A model generated the notes under the pieces. It saw only the letters and a program-made list of their open reading frames with translations. It ran no database searches and had not been told where the DNA came from. A program made the translations under genes and the position numbers. Below, piece after piece: positions 9,013 through 17,470 of a stretch of DNA of 64,000 nt. Position 1 is the stretch's first letter. Every line of letters begins with the position of its first letter. Source of the stretch: an uncultured Gammaproteobacteria bacterium (GTDB lineage Bacteria; Pseudomonadota; Gammaproteobacteria; Pseudomonadales; Pseudohongiellaceae); assembly GCA_913060975.1 (NCBI GenBank), contig CAJXVC010000007.1:62001-126000 (forward strand), read 5' to 3'.

Positions 9013-9891
9013 ATGACCAGCAAGAGAAGCGTTAGAATAAGGTGGGCATCTGTTGAACAGGCATTAGCGCTTCTTGGCTGTGTTGTTGCGGTCCTGTCTT
9101 CTCAAACGAGCGTGGCACAATCAATAGCGGTTACCCATTGTCAGGGTGAGTGCCCCAGTTACAACTCGCGCGTGACTGCCAAGCAAAGCAATGTGGTAAT
9201 CCATCATCTTTACGCGGCTGGTATCAATGCAACAACCGCGCTGCCGGACTGGGTTGCATACCGACTCACCAGTGAAGCAATCGGTGTGGCTTCGCTGTTG
9301 CCCAGGAGTTGGCAAGCTGATCGGCTGATCAAGTATTCCCAGTTAGAGGATGTCATGCAGTCCGGGGAAGAAGAATTGCAGTTATCACAAAACATCGCGC
9401 GTAATGCCAATCCCTATGCCGGCAGTGGCACCGAGACAGTCAAGCCTGATAACAGGGCGCGGCTGGCACCGATGACCAGTTTTGCTAACACACCTTATTG
9501 GTCTGACCTGAATAATTTTAGCAACATGGTGCCAATGCCTGCGGCGCTGCGCCTCGGACCCTGGCTGCAATTGGAGCAGCGGCTGAATAATGTCGTTGCT
9601 ACCGAAGCAGGGGAGGCTTACGTGATTGCCGGTCCATTGTTTTTAATCAGTATGCTTGGCACCACGCCCAGCAGTGCTGATTTGAGTCCGGCTGCCTATT
9701 TCAAGCTGGTCGCGGACGAATCTGGTGTAGCGGCGTTTCTGTTCTCTCGGGATATGGCGCAGTCAGAAAGTTACTGCAGCCGCAGGACGACTCTGGCCGA
9801 GATAGAAGATATTACCGACATCGAATTCTTCCCTGAGCGGCGTACAGTGCGTGAGTCTTCGGCATTACTGGCCAAACTGGGTTGTGAATAA
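9013..9891 (+). CDS. Secreted DNA/RNA non-specific endonuclease (DRGH) family protein, catalytic residues substituted
   Basis: 292 residues with a signal peptide (to about VAQS, residue 36). The ATG at 9013 has AGGG nine bases upstream; an ATG 45 bases earlier lacks a ribosome site. The body matches the Serratia nuclease/NUC fold: VVIHHLYAAG...PDWVAYRLT, the core NRARLAPMTSF, NNFSNMVPM, GPWLQLEQRLNN, AYVIAGPLF. The catalytic DRGH motif is replaced by DNRAR: the general-base His (H89 in Serratia nuclease) aligns with R150. The metal-ligand Asn (N119) aligns, at exactly the same 30-residue spacing, with R180, while Glu127 is kept (E188). It is therefore probably a non-catalytic, possibly nucleic-acid-binding, relative. 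Stands alone; stop lies 8 bases from the convergent neighbour's stop. Confidence 0.8.
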   Translation: MTSKRSVRIRWASVEQALALLGCVVAVLSSQTSVAQSIAVTHCQGECPSYNSRVTAKQSNVVIHHLYAAGINATTALPDWVAYRLTSEAIGVASLLPRSWQADRLIKYSQLEDVMQSGEEELQLSQNIARNANPYAGSGTETVKPDNRARLAPMTSFANTPYWSDLNNFSNMVPMPAALRLGPWLQLEQRLNNVVATEAGEAYVIAGPLFLISMLGTTPSSADLSPAAYFKLVADESGVAAFLFSRDMAQSESYCSRRTTLAEIEDITDIEFFPERRTVRESSALLAKLGCE

Positions 9892-9898
9892 GGCTGGA

Positions 9899-10879
9899 TC
9901 AGCCCAACAAACTGGCAAGGCTTTTACCCAGGTTATCGCCACTGAGATAGGCATCCTCTACCCGGTTACCACGGCACCAATCACCACAAGCAGCCAGGCT
10001 ATTTTTGCTGTCCAATAAAAAATCGCTTTCCAGATGTTGCTCGACCCGGGCATAGCGCCAGCGGTGCAGTGACGAGTATTTTGCGCTGCGACCATCTATT
10101 CCGGTTACCTGTTCAAAGCTGGCTAAGAGCCCGGCAATTATCTCGTCTTGATCCGTGTCCAGATTTTCTTCTGCCCAGTTGTTATCGCTGTGAATCAGAA
10201 TGCTGGCAGCTTCGGGTCGGCTGGGCTTGTTGTTATTCACAGCGATCCAGGCGACGGGTTCGTTTCTCACTGAAGCCGCATCAAAGTGCAAAGCAGGAGC
10301 CTGATCGAAACCGAGCATAAGCGCATAGCAAGGTGAGTACTGCGCCGCAGCAATGCGCGGCAGGTCGGTAAACACCTCAGGTAATAGTGCCAGAGTCTGG
10401 GGAGCGGGCGCTGCACTGATTACCCAGTCAAAATCCCCCAGTGATTCCTGATGCTCATTGAGCAGACGCCATTGATCACCATTGGCTGCAATCTGGCCAA
10501 CTTGCGTTCCGGTCTGCAATGACAAGTTGCTGGCCATGGCTTTGAGCAAGCCATTCATCCCGGGCAGACCAATAAAGTGGTCCTCATACCATTCCCGCTT
10601 AAATCTCTTGCGATCAGCCTCTAACGTGACGACCTTGGCGGACCAGGGTTGCACCACAGATTCCGGAAACTTGTTGATCAATGACTGAAATTGACGCGTG
10701 CGAGCAGTAAAGAACTGCGCACCATGATCGAAAGCAAATGGTTCAGCGCGGCGAGTTGCGATACGCCCGCCCAGGCCGCGCGATTTTTCAAACACGCGCA
10801 CGTCGGCAACCGCCTCCAGTTCGCGGGCAGCGGCAATGCCAGCTATACCGGCTCCAATGATGGCGACTTTCTTACTCAC
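9899..10879 (-). CDS. FAD/NAD(P)-binding oxidoreductase, renalase-like amine oxidase family
   Basis: 326 residues. The N-terminus has the Rossmann dinucleotide motif GAGIAGIAAAREL (GxGxxG, residues 9-14) followed by an acidic strand end (VFEKSRGLGGRIATRR) and FDHGAQFFTAR, the pattern of renalase-like flavoproteins of the amine-oxidase superfamily. The C-terminus has CGDWCRGNRVEDAYLSG, the second FAD-contact motif with the conserved acidic residue. Soluble, no signal peptide. Substrate unknown; related enzymes oxidise dihydronicotinamide isomers or amines. The start is GTG at 10879, in-frame directly before the Rossmann strand, with a GAGAG stretch upstream. Divergent from the TonB receptor at 11169. 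Confidence 0.85.
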   Translation of the reverse strand: MSKKVAIIGAGIAGIAAARELEAVADVRVFEKSRGLGGRIATRRAEPFAFDHGAQFFTARTRQFQSLINKFPESVVQPWSAKVVTLEADRKRFKREWYEDHFIGLPGMNGLLKAMASNLSLQTGTQVGQIAANGDQWRLLNEHQESLGDFDWVISAAPAPQTLALLPEVFTDLPRIAAAQYSPCYALMLGFDQAPALHFDAASVRNEPVAWIAVNNNKPSRPEAASILIHSDNNWAEENLDTDQDEIIAGLLASFEQVTGIDGRSAKYSSLHRWRYARVEQHLESDFLLDSKNSLAACGDWCRGNRVEDAYLSGDNLGKSLASLLG

Positions 10880-10924
10880 TCACATACTCTCTCACGTTTG
10901 CTCACATTCACTCACACGTACTCA
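10871..10924. repeat. Degenerate CTCAC/CTCAT short repeats
   Basis: The bases around the GTG start of the renalase-like gene carry at least seven copies of a 5-6 base unit (ACTCAC, ACTCTCTCAC, GCTCAC, ATTCACTCAC, ACTCATG), giving GTGAG-rich sequence on the minus strand. It overlaps the likely ribosome-binding region. It may be slippage-derived low complexity; no further function is apparent. Confidence 0.5.
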
Positions 10925-11168
10925 TGGGCTTTTGCCTCAGACAGTTTACGCCCTAAAACGGTATTGGGATTGGTTGCTGTTGGGCTAATTCAGCTGGCAA
11001 TTGCTATGGCTGTATTCACCTCGTCGCGGAGAGAGGCGGCCCAACTTGCTGAATTGCCGTGCTGCCACGTTATGAAACGTTATTTTTCCATTAAAAACTG
11101 GAGGCAGATAACAGTGGGTCGCAAAATTGTGCGCAAATAATAATCTTGCCTACTGGAAGCAATAACGC

Positions 11169-13229
11169 ATGATTTGGCCCACAAGCAGTATTACTGGCAA
11201 AAACAGCCTCATCATCACTCGTACTAATAGCCGCAACGCACCGGCAGTGTTACTGGCATGCGTAGTCGCTGTGCCTGTCTTCGCCGCTGAGGTCGAGGAG
11301 ATTACCGTCTCTTCGCAGCGACTTGAAGAAACAATCCCCTTCGAGCTGAGCCGATACGGTAATCGAGTTGAGATAATTACGGCCGAAGAGATTCAGGAAC
11401 GCGGCTTCGTCGATATTACCCAAACCTTGCAGATGCTGGTCCCCGGACTGCATATCGCTCCCAAGAACGGCCCATTCGATTACTTTGATGCCTCTCTGCA
11501 AGGCTCACGCAATACCGAAATTTTGTGGTTGATTGACGGTGTGCGCATCACCAACCGGCTCTACAATGGCACTAGTCCCCTCGATACAGTGCCTGCACAC
11601 ATGGTGGAGCGCATCGAGGTATTGAAGGGAGGGCAAGGCATATTCTACGGCACCCAATCAGTTGGTGGCGTCGTCAACATCGTCACCAAGAGCTTCGCCA
11701 GCGCGACGGACGGCGCCGTCGGAACCTCGATCAACAGTAATAATGGTTATAACCTGAATGGCTATCTGCGTGGCGCCAGCGGCGACCATCAGTATGTGTT
11801 GTTCGCCTCGAAGGATGAGTCTGATGGCTATACGCCATGGACTGGCACTGATATCCAGCCCAGCGCCACGGATCTGGACCGTGGCTATGCAGTGCAAACG
11901 CTGGGTCTGAAATATGCCTGGAATATTAGCAACGACTCACGCTTGTCACTGCAGTATCAGGCGACCGATGCCGATCTGGATTTTTCTCGACCTTTTTTGA
12001 ATAACACCACAACCAATGCGCGCGAGGAAGACATCCTGACGGTCAAGTACGACTTGCGAGTCAATGACAACCTCGAGTTCTTCATCAAGGCCTATGAGCA
12101 TAACTGGGACACGGTCTATACCCGCATCTATAACACCCTGGATGCCAGCGGCAATCTCGATGGCGGTGTCAGGGTAGTCAACGACGGCGACTATTGGGGC
12201 TATAAGGATTCTGGCGCCAATGCCATGGCGAAGTTCAATTTCGGTGGCAACTTCGAGTATGTGCTTGGGCTCGACTACCAAAGCTTTTCCGGAACCGATG
12301 ATGTTTGGCGCATTGGTGATCTGGAGGAAGACGTCACTGCCGCCTTCGCGCAAATCCGCAGCAGCGAAGATCTGTTCGACAATACTATGTTGGCACTGGG
12401 AGTGAGAAACAATCAGGCTGCGAACATGGATGATTCAACAGTATGGAACCTCACCGGCAAACACAATTTTACCGACAATTTCTACATGCAGGGCAATGCG
12501 GGCACTTCTTTCCGATTACCTGATGCCGAAGCCCTGTTCCTCAATGAGTTCTACGATGCTGATAATGATGGCGTACCCGACGGTGGCTGGTTTGCGATTG
12601 GCAATCCCAATTTAACGCCGGAGGAGAGTGAGAATATTAATCTGGCGATCGGTGGCAACTGGCAAGCGCTGACCTATGAGTTGACCTGGTTTAGCCGCGA
12701 TATCACTAACTACATTGATTCCTATGTCCCAATCACCATTGGCGGCGTGGTTGGTGAAAGCTTTGTGAACTCCAATGACGAAGTGAATATGGATGGGCTC
12801 GAGCTGATCACCAGCCTGACCATCAACGAAAACTGGAGTGCTGGTCTGAGCCATACCATTACTGATGCGCAATTGAATGGCACTGGTCCGCAGCTAACCA
12901 GTATTCCCCAGAGTGAATCCAAGTTCAGCCTGGATTATCGTCACAGTTCCATGCCTTTTGGCTTGTCACTATCTGGCAATCATGTGGGCGACATCAATGG
13001 TCGCCGAGGTGCACGACGTGGAGATTACACGGTGCTCGATTTTGCCGGCTTCTATAATTTTGGCAGCAACGAGCAGCACCGGGTTGTGCTACGGCTCGAG
13101 AACGCATTGGATGAAGAGTATGCGACGCGGATCGATGTGGGCACGTTGGACCTGACTGGCAGCTCCTATCTCTATGAAAATCTCGGTATGCAGCGCACAA
13201 CGCATTTATCCTATACCTATGAGTTTTAG
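11169..13229 (+). CDS. TonB-dependent outer-membrane receptor
   Basis: 686 residues. A signal peptide ends near PVFAAEV (about 40), followed by a TonB-box-like stretch EEITVSSQRLEE. The plug domain (about 60-175) has ITAEEIQERGFVDITQTLQMLVPGL, LIDGVRI and EVLKGGQGIFYGTQSVGGVVNIVTKS. The rest is a 22-strand barrel ending in aromatic F (SYTYEF), as expected for BAM recognition. Architecture and size match vitamin/siderophore receptors; the ligand cannot be read directly. The following PepSY membrane protein begins 54 bases downstream, a pairing typical of ferric-siderophore uptake where the PepSY partner acts as an inner-membrane reductase. GGAAG precedes the ATG by ten bases. Confidence 0.9.
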   Translation: MIWPTSSITGKNSLIITRTNSRNAPAVLLACVVAVPVFAAEVEEITVSSQRLEETIPFELSRYGNRVEIITAEEIQERGFVDITQTLQMLVPGLHIAPKNGPFDYFDASLQGSRNTEILWLIDGVRITNRLYNGTSPLDTVPAHMVERIEVLKGGQGIFYGTQSVGGVVNIVTKSFASATDGAVGTSINSNNGYNLNGYLRGASGDHQYVLFASKDESDGYTPWTGTDIQPSATDLDRGYAVQTLGLKYAWNISNDSRLSLQYQATDADLDFSRPFLNNTTTNAREEDILTVKYDLRVNDNLEFFIKAYEHNWDTVYTRIYNTLDASGNLDGGVRVVNDGDYWGYKDSGANAMAKFNFGGNFEYVLGLDYQSFSGTDDVWRIGDLEEDVTAAFAQIRSSEDLFDNTMLALGVRNNQAANMDDSTVWNLTGKHNFTDNFYMQGNAGTSFRLPDAEALFLNEFYDADNDGVPDGGWFAIGNPNLTPEESENINLAIGGNWQALTYELTWFSRDITNYIDSYVPITIGGVVGESFVNSNDEVNMDGLELITSLTINENWSAGLSHTITDAQLNGTGPQLTSIPQSESKFSLDYRHSSMPFGLSLSGNHVGDINGRRGARRGDYTVLDFAGFYNFGSNEQHRVVLRLENALDEEYATRIDVGTLDLTGSSYLYENLGMQRTTHLSYTYEF

Positions 13230-13283
13230 TGCCAGTTTTAGAACCAGTATTTAAGTGACACGAATAATGCGGAACCTTTGCTC

Positions 13284-15236
13284 ATGGTAACAACGCTTTT
13301 CCTCGCTCATCGTTATCTTGGTATAGCGGTGGGCCTTGTCATGCTGATCTGGACAGTATCCGGCATCATCATGATGTATCAGGAATACCCGGAACTGGAC
13401 GAACTGGAAAGTCGTGCGTTGCTTGAGTCGCTCAGTCTTGAACAGTGCTGCGAGTTGCCGGCAAGGCCGGTATTCAGTGAAGCCGGCTTCCGGCGTGCCG
13501 TGCTCGAAATGCAAGCAGGTGAGCCCGTACTCAGAGTGTATCCAATTGGCCAAGCCACTCTTAATTACAATCTGCGCACAGGCCGACAGCTCATCGACGT
13601 TGACAGCAGAGCTGCGCAGCAGATCGCTGACAGTTTCGTGGCACGGCGCTATTCAGGTCATGATGCCACTCTGATTGACAGGATCCAGAATGACCAATGG
13701 ACTGTTTACAGTTCCTATAATCCACACCGGCCGCTGTACAAATACGCTGTCTCCGATGCGGCGGAAACCCAACTTTATGTTTCCAGTCGCAGCGGCGAGA
13801 TCGTTCAGGTAACAACAGGCAACGAACGGTTATGGGGCTATCTGGGCGCAGTCATACACTGGTTGTACCCAACCGTATTACGCCAGCACACAACGGTGTG
13901 GTCGCAAACGGTAATCTGGCTCACGATTTTGGGCATCTTTCTCACTGCCATTGGGCTTTATATCGGTATAAGGCAGTTTCGCCGCTTGTGCGATGGCAGG
14001 CATTCACCCTATCGCGGCATGGCGTTATTACATCACTACACCGGTTTGGTCTTTGGCGTGTTTACCCTGACCTGGGTATTCAGTGGTTTGTTTTCCATGA
14101 ACCCCTGGGGCGCGCTTGAAGGCGAGGGCGCAGGTGCAGAGATGCAGCGGCTGGTAGAGCGTCCGCTGCAATGGCAAGAGATAACGGATTTGCTTACCAG
14201 GCTGTCTGCGTTCGAGCAGCAAGAGTCGGTAGTGCGATATGAGATTGCGACCCTGGCTGGTGAAGTGCAATTGACCGCTTATGGGTCAAATGATTTCGGT
14301 GCCAGGCACAATGCCGAGTCGCTTGCACGCCAGCCGCTAGCCGAAACTGAGTTGCGCGGCCTTGCCGGGCGCTTGCAGCCGCAGCAGGAGATTGCCTCCA
14401 CTGCGCTGCTGCAAGAAAGTGACGCTTACTATTATCAGCACCATGTGCCTGTGGAATTTCCGGTCTACCGGGTAGTGTTCGCCGATGATGAAGATCGTCG
14501 CTATTACTTGAGTCCAGTAGATGGACAAATATTGCGCAAGGTGGATCGAGAAATTCGCTGGTATCGCTGGTTATTTTACGGTCTGCATCGTGGTGACTTT
14601 TCGGCTGTTTTTCGGAGCCGACCTTTCTGGGATATTTTTATGGTGGTTTTATTGTTGGGTGTAACGGCGGTTTGTGCGACTGGGTGTGTGATGGCGTGGC
14701 GCCGGGTGCGTAGAGATCTGTCATTACTGCGCTACAAAGCAGGGTTGTCAGCCTCGCATGGGCAAGGCAAATCCGCACGTGTGCTATATCGCGGCGCGCT
14801 GCTGCTAACATCGTTCATTGCTATTACTGCTTGCAGTGAGGAGCCTGGCGACTGGATTGAAGTACCGCTTAGCGACGCGACATTCTTTTCGGCCGACAAC
14901 ACCTACCGTGAAGACGAGATTGAAATTCTGGTACTGCGCAATACTGCACTGGAATACAAGCTTGGTTTGAATGCCGGGGATTCCATGTCCTATCAATGGA
15001 CGGTGGAGATGGATCAACCACAGTCATTGACTGCCGAGTTTCATGGCCATACTCATCGCGTAGGCGAAGAGCCTGGCACCGTCATGTTCTACAAGATTCA
15101 TCAGGACGGTAAAGAAAGTGGCTCACTCGTTGCGCCATTTGAAGGGATTCATGGTTGGTACTTTGATAATCAAAGTGATGAAGATATTACCATCCAGCTA
15201 CGTGCTGCAGGCTTTTATGAGCTGATAGATCAGTAA
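13284..15236 (+). CDS. PepSY-associated transmembrane protein fused to a lipoprotein-like anchor domain
   Basis: 650 residues from the ATG at 13284 (a TTG two codons earlier is possible). Residues 1-495 are a PepSY_TM protein: helices at about 5-30, 195-220, 245-275 and 445-475, with PepSY-type periplasmic segments between them, the arrangement of PiuB/FoxB siderophore reductases. Conserved His in HRYLG, HW, HHYTG and HRGDF could bind haem. Residues about 515-650 are a different domain (EYKLGLNAGDSMSYQWTV, AEFHGHTH, FEGIHGWYF) matching the periplasmic part of small 'transmembrane anchor' proteins that accompany PepSY genes. Before it, from an in-frame GTG at codon 500 (14781), comes what looks like a complete lipoprotein signal (VLYRGALLLTSFIAITAC, lipobox ITAC). 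It may be an in-frame fusion of two ancestral genes or may have an internal start. Confidence 0.85.
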   Translation: MVTTLFLAHRYLGIAVGLVMLIWTVSGIIMMYQEYPELDELESRALLESLSLEQCCELPARPVFSEAGFRRAVLEMQAGEPVLRVYPIGQATLNYNLRTGRQLIDVDSRAAQQIADSFVARRYSGHDATLIDRIQNDQWTVYSSYNPHRPLYKYAVSDAAETQLYVSSRSGEIVQVTTGNERLWGYLGAVIHWLYPTVLRQHTTVWSQTVIWLTILGIFLTAIGLYIGIRQFRRLCDGRHSPYRGMALLHHYTGLVFGVFTLTWVFSGLFSMNPWGALEGEGAGAEMQRLVERPLQWQEITDLLTRLSAFEQQESVVRYEIATLAGEVQLTAYGSNDFGARHNAESLARQPLAETELRGLAGRLQPQQEIASTALLQESDAYYYQHHVPVEFPVYRVVFADDEDRRYYLSPVDGQILRKVDREIRWYRWLFYGLHRGDFSAVFRSRPFWDIFMVVLLLGVTAVCATGCVMAWRRVRRDLSLLRYKAGLSASHGQGKSARVLYRGALLLTSFIAITACSEEPGDWIEVPLSDATFFSADNTYREDEIEILVLRNTALEYKLGLNAGDSMSYQWTVEMDQPQSLTAEFHGHTHRVGEEPGTVMFYKIHQDGKESGSLVAPFEGIHGWYFDNQSDEDITIQLRAAGFYELIDQ

Positions 15237-15859
15237 GCCGCTTTTGCCCGGATCTGATTATTTCCGCCAAGCCAATTTGGCTGCTTTCGACTCGGCACTT
15301 CGCTCGCCAATTTCGCGCTATTGGCATTTGGCAGATACCGCTGTCATCTTGGTGATGTTTCCCGATATATCAATAATATACCTGCATTTGGCGAAGCCCT
15401 CACAGCGGTGGCAGTGATGTGGGCCGTTGGCGGGTAGGCTGTGCCGTCAGCCGGGGCTCGCAAAGGCTAAAAAACGCTTGTGTGTTTGCCTATTCATCTA
15501 TATAAAGCGCGCTACTTTTGCTAGCTTGGATGCCGACCTGTATCCCGGAATAAAAGCCCCTGGCGACTACCTTTTCATGGGCTATGCTGAGCTGAGGGCG
15601 TACTTTAAAACAGTTTCAGAGTCAGTGTGGAAACCCGCGCTGCCGCGGCTGGATAACTAGTCGTAAAGAGAACAAAGAAAACAAAGAGAACAAAAGAGAG
15701 TTAAGAAAGTTAAGAGAGTAAGGTAAGTAAAGAAAGCAAGACAGATAAAGAAAATACGCAGCAATCGGGTTCTTGAATGCGCCCGTGGCAAACCCAAAAA
15801 GATAGCTTGAGTTGGATAAGCCTTTTCAATTTTTTAGTTAACGTCAAAGGATAAATTTG
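15237..15859. other. Long intergenic region with a purine-rich tract
   Basis: About 620 bases without a convincing gene; one 77-codon plus-strand frame (15427-15660) shows no protein-like pattern. From 15665 to 15757 the plus strand is almost purely A and G, with repeated units such as AAAGAGAACAAA and TTAAGAAAGT. Such a tract could act as an unstructured leader or slippage site; no terminator is evident after the PepSY gene. Confidence 0.4.
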
Positions 15860-17104
15860 GTGCAATCCGCATTGAGTGATTCAAATACCGTGGTGGAAGC
15901 AAACACCGCGACCTGGTGGCAGCGAGAAGATCTGGGCTACATCGATTCCGAACTTTGCTTCGCGGGCCATCGGGTACAAGATTTGGCCGAACAATTCGGC
16001 ACGCCGACATTTGTTTATTCTCTGCAGCGCGCCAAGGCAAATCTTGGCCGTTTGCATACCGCCTTGCGTGATGCCGGTTTCAGTGACAATTACCGCATCC
16101 TGTACGCAATGAAAGCGAACCGTTTTGCACCGATGCTGACAGGATTGAATCTGAGCGGTTTGTGCGGCATTGATGCCTGCTCTCCTCAGGAAGTTGAGCT
16201 GGCAGTATCTTGTGGATTCAGCGCTGCAGATATTTCATTTACTGCCGGCTCTTTGTCCAAAGACGATTATCGGATACTCAATCGTTACCAAGATCTCAAT
16301 ATCAATTGCGATTCGCTGCATGCGATCAAGACCTGGGGGCAACTCCGTCCCGGTGCAAAAATTGGCGTTCGTGTTAATCCGGGGGTGGGTGTAAGCCGGG
16401 AAGGCAATGAGCGGTTGCAGTACGCAGGCCGCGCTATTACCAAATTCGGTATATACAAAGAGCAGTTCCATGAAGCCATTGCCTTGGCGAAAGAGTGTAA
16501 TCTGACTATCAGTCGTATTCACTTTCATACCGGGTGTGGCTATTTGACCCCGCAGCTTCCGCAACTGGACGAAGTGATTCGGACCTGTCTATGGTTTGTT
16601 GACCAGTGCGATAGCATCGAGCGAGTGAACATCGGCGGTGGGCTTGGTGTACCGCATTTTGCCGAAGATGGAACGCTTGATCTGAATGCCTGGGCAAGCA
16701 TGCTGTTCAGCCACTTCGAAGGGCGGTCATTCAAACTGGATGTGGAGCCGGGTGAGTATGTGATGAAAGACGCCGGGTTGTTGCTGTTAAGCAAAACTTA
16801 TCTGGAGCAAAAGGCAGACACTTTATTTCTGGGCGTCGACGCCGGATTCAATATTGCCCCTGAACCCGCCTTTTATGACTTGCGCTTTCAGCCGTTGGCA
16901 TTGCAACAGGGCAGTGGCAATGAACAAAAAGTGACTGTGATAGGCAACATCAATGAGGCGCTTGATGTGTTCTTCCGTGACGCCATGTTACCAGACATGA
17001 CTGATGCCGAGTTTATTGCACTGCTCAATGCTGGAGCCTACTCGACCTCAATGGCGTCCAATCATTGTATGCGGGGTCAGCTGAAAGAGTATCTGTTGGT
17101 TTAA
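15860..17104 (+). CDS. PLP-dependent decarboxylase, fold type III (diaminopimelate/ornithine decarboxylase family)
   Basis: 414 residues. The GTG at 15860 is chosen because AAGGA lies eight bases before it; a TTG directly upstream is also possible. The alanine-racemase-like barrel spans about 50-290: the PLP lysine is in YAMKAN, the phosphate-binding loop is in GGGLGVPH, then HFHTGCGYL (where LysA has HIGSG) and VEPGEYV (where LysA and ornithine decarboxylases have EPGR). The C-terminal sheet domain has LNAGAYSTSMASNHCMRG, close to the DAGAY/SMASN element of LysA. It decarboxylates a basic amino acid, but the Gly-Ser to Cys-Gly and Arg to Glu changes suggest a substrate other than meso-diaminopimelate. 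It is not linked to dapF or polyamine genes. Confidence 0.82.
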   Translation: MQSALSDSNTVVEANTATWWQREDLGYIDSELCFAGHRVQDLAEQFGTPTFVYSLQRAKANLGRLHTALRDAGFSDNYRILYAMKANRFAPMLTGLNLSGLCGIDACSPQEVELAVSCGFSAADISFTAGSLSKDDYRILNRYQDLNINCDSLHAIKTWGQLRPGAKIGVRVNPGVGVSREGNERLQYAGRAITKFGIYKEQFHEAIALAKECNLTISRIHFHTGCGYLTPQLPQLDEVIRTCLWFVDQCDSIERVNIGGGLGVPHFAEDGTLDLNAWASMLFSHFEGRSFKLDVEPGEYVMKDAGLLLLSKTYLEQKADTLFLGVDAGFNIAPEPAFYDLRFQPLALQQGSGNEQKVTVIGNINEALDVFFRDAMLPDMTDAEFIALLNAGAYSTSMASNHCMRGQLKEYLLV

Positions 17105-17133
17105 GGCCAGCTGATTTAAAACCAGGCGCTAAT

Positions 17134-17173
17134 CTGTTGCAGCTTGCGCTCATCAAAATGCAAACTGCAACAG
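17134..17173. terminator. Strong hairpin after the PLP decarboxylase
   Basis: Perfect 9-bp arms CTGTTGCAG (17134-17142) and CTGCAACAG (17165-17173) plus an inner TTGC/GCAA stem make about 13 bp with one mismatch and a 12-nt loop. It begins 30 bases after the decarboxylase stop. There is no T-tract, so a classical intrinsic terminator is uncertain; it may protect the 3' end. Confidence 0.4.
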
Positions 17174-17428
17174 TACGTTAGTATGTAAGTCAGAAAGAAG
17201 CGCGAGACTCAAGGCTGCATGTCCACCAGCCATCGACTCTGACTGTCTCTGGCACAGATTCGCTATTGAGTTCATTTGACTTGTGAAATCGAGCCGCCAG
17301 ATGCGATCCATCTTCTCGGGATCGGCAATGCGATTGATTGTTACCGGATATACGCGACCAGCAATTTTTATGAAGCCTGCTTCGTCAGGGCCTATCTGAT
17401 AACTCAGATACTTGCTTTCGCAAGACAT
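17153..17428 (-). pseudogene. Short uncertain coding frame, possible gene remnant
   Basis: 91 codons directly downstream of the VTT-protein gene on the same strand. Residues 1-50 look like genuine protein (GPDEAGFIKIAGRVYPVTINRIADPEKMDRIWRLDF); the rest does not. Similarity-like sequence continues upstream of the ATG (GTWQGNLHVGC) in frame right back to the VTT stop codon at 17471, so the true start is unclear. The pattern faintly resembles the central part of the 2273-2782 protein. Overlap with the hairpin at 17134-17173 argues against a full-length gene. It could be a decayed fragment or a small unrecognised protein. Confidence 0.3.
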
Positions 17429-17470
17429 GCAGCCAACGTGTAAGTTGCCTTGCCATGTGCCACTCAGGAT

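Noticed and set aside
10871..10924. CTCAC repeats as a CRISPR-like array
   Set aside because: Units are 5-6 bases and irregular with no spacers of constant length.
10691..11140. 149-codon plus-strand frame overlapping the renalase-like gene
   Set aside because: Mostly antisense to the conserved Rossmann domain; the rest is the low-complexity CTCAC region.
15427..15660. 77-codon plus-strand frame in the gap before the PLP decarboxylase
   Set aside because: No ribosome site, no family-like pattern, irregular composition.
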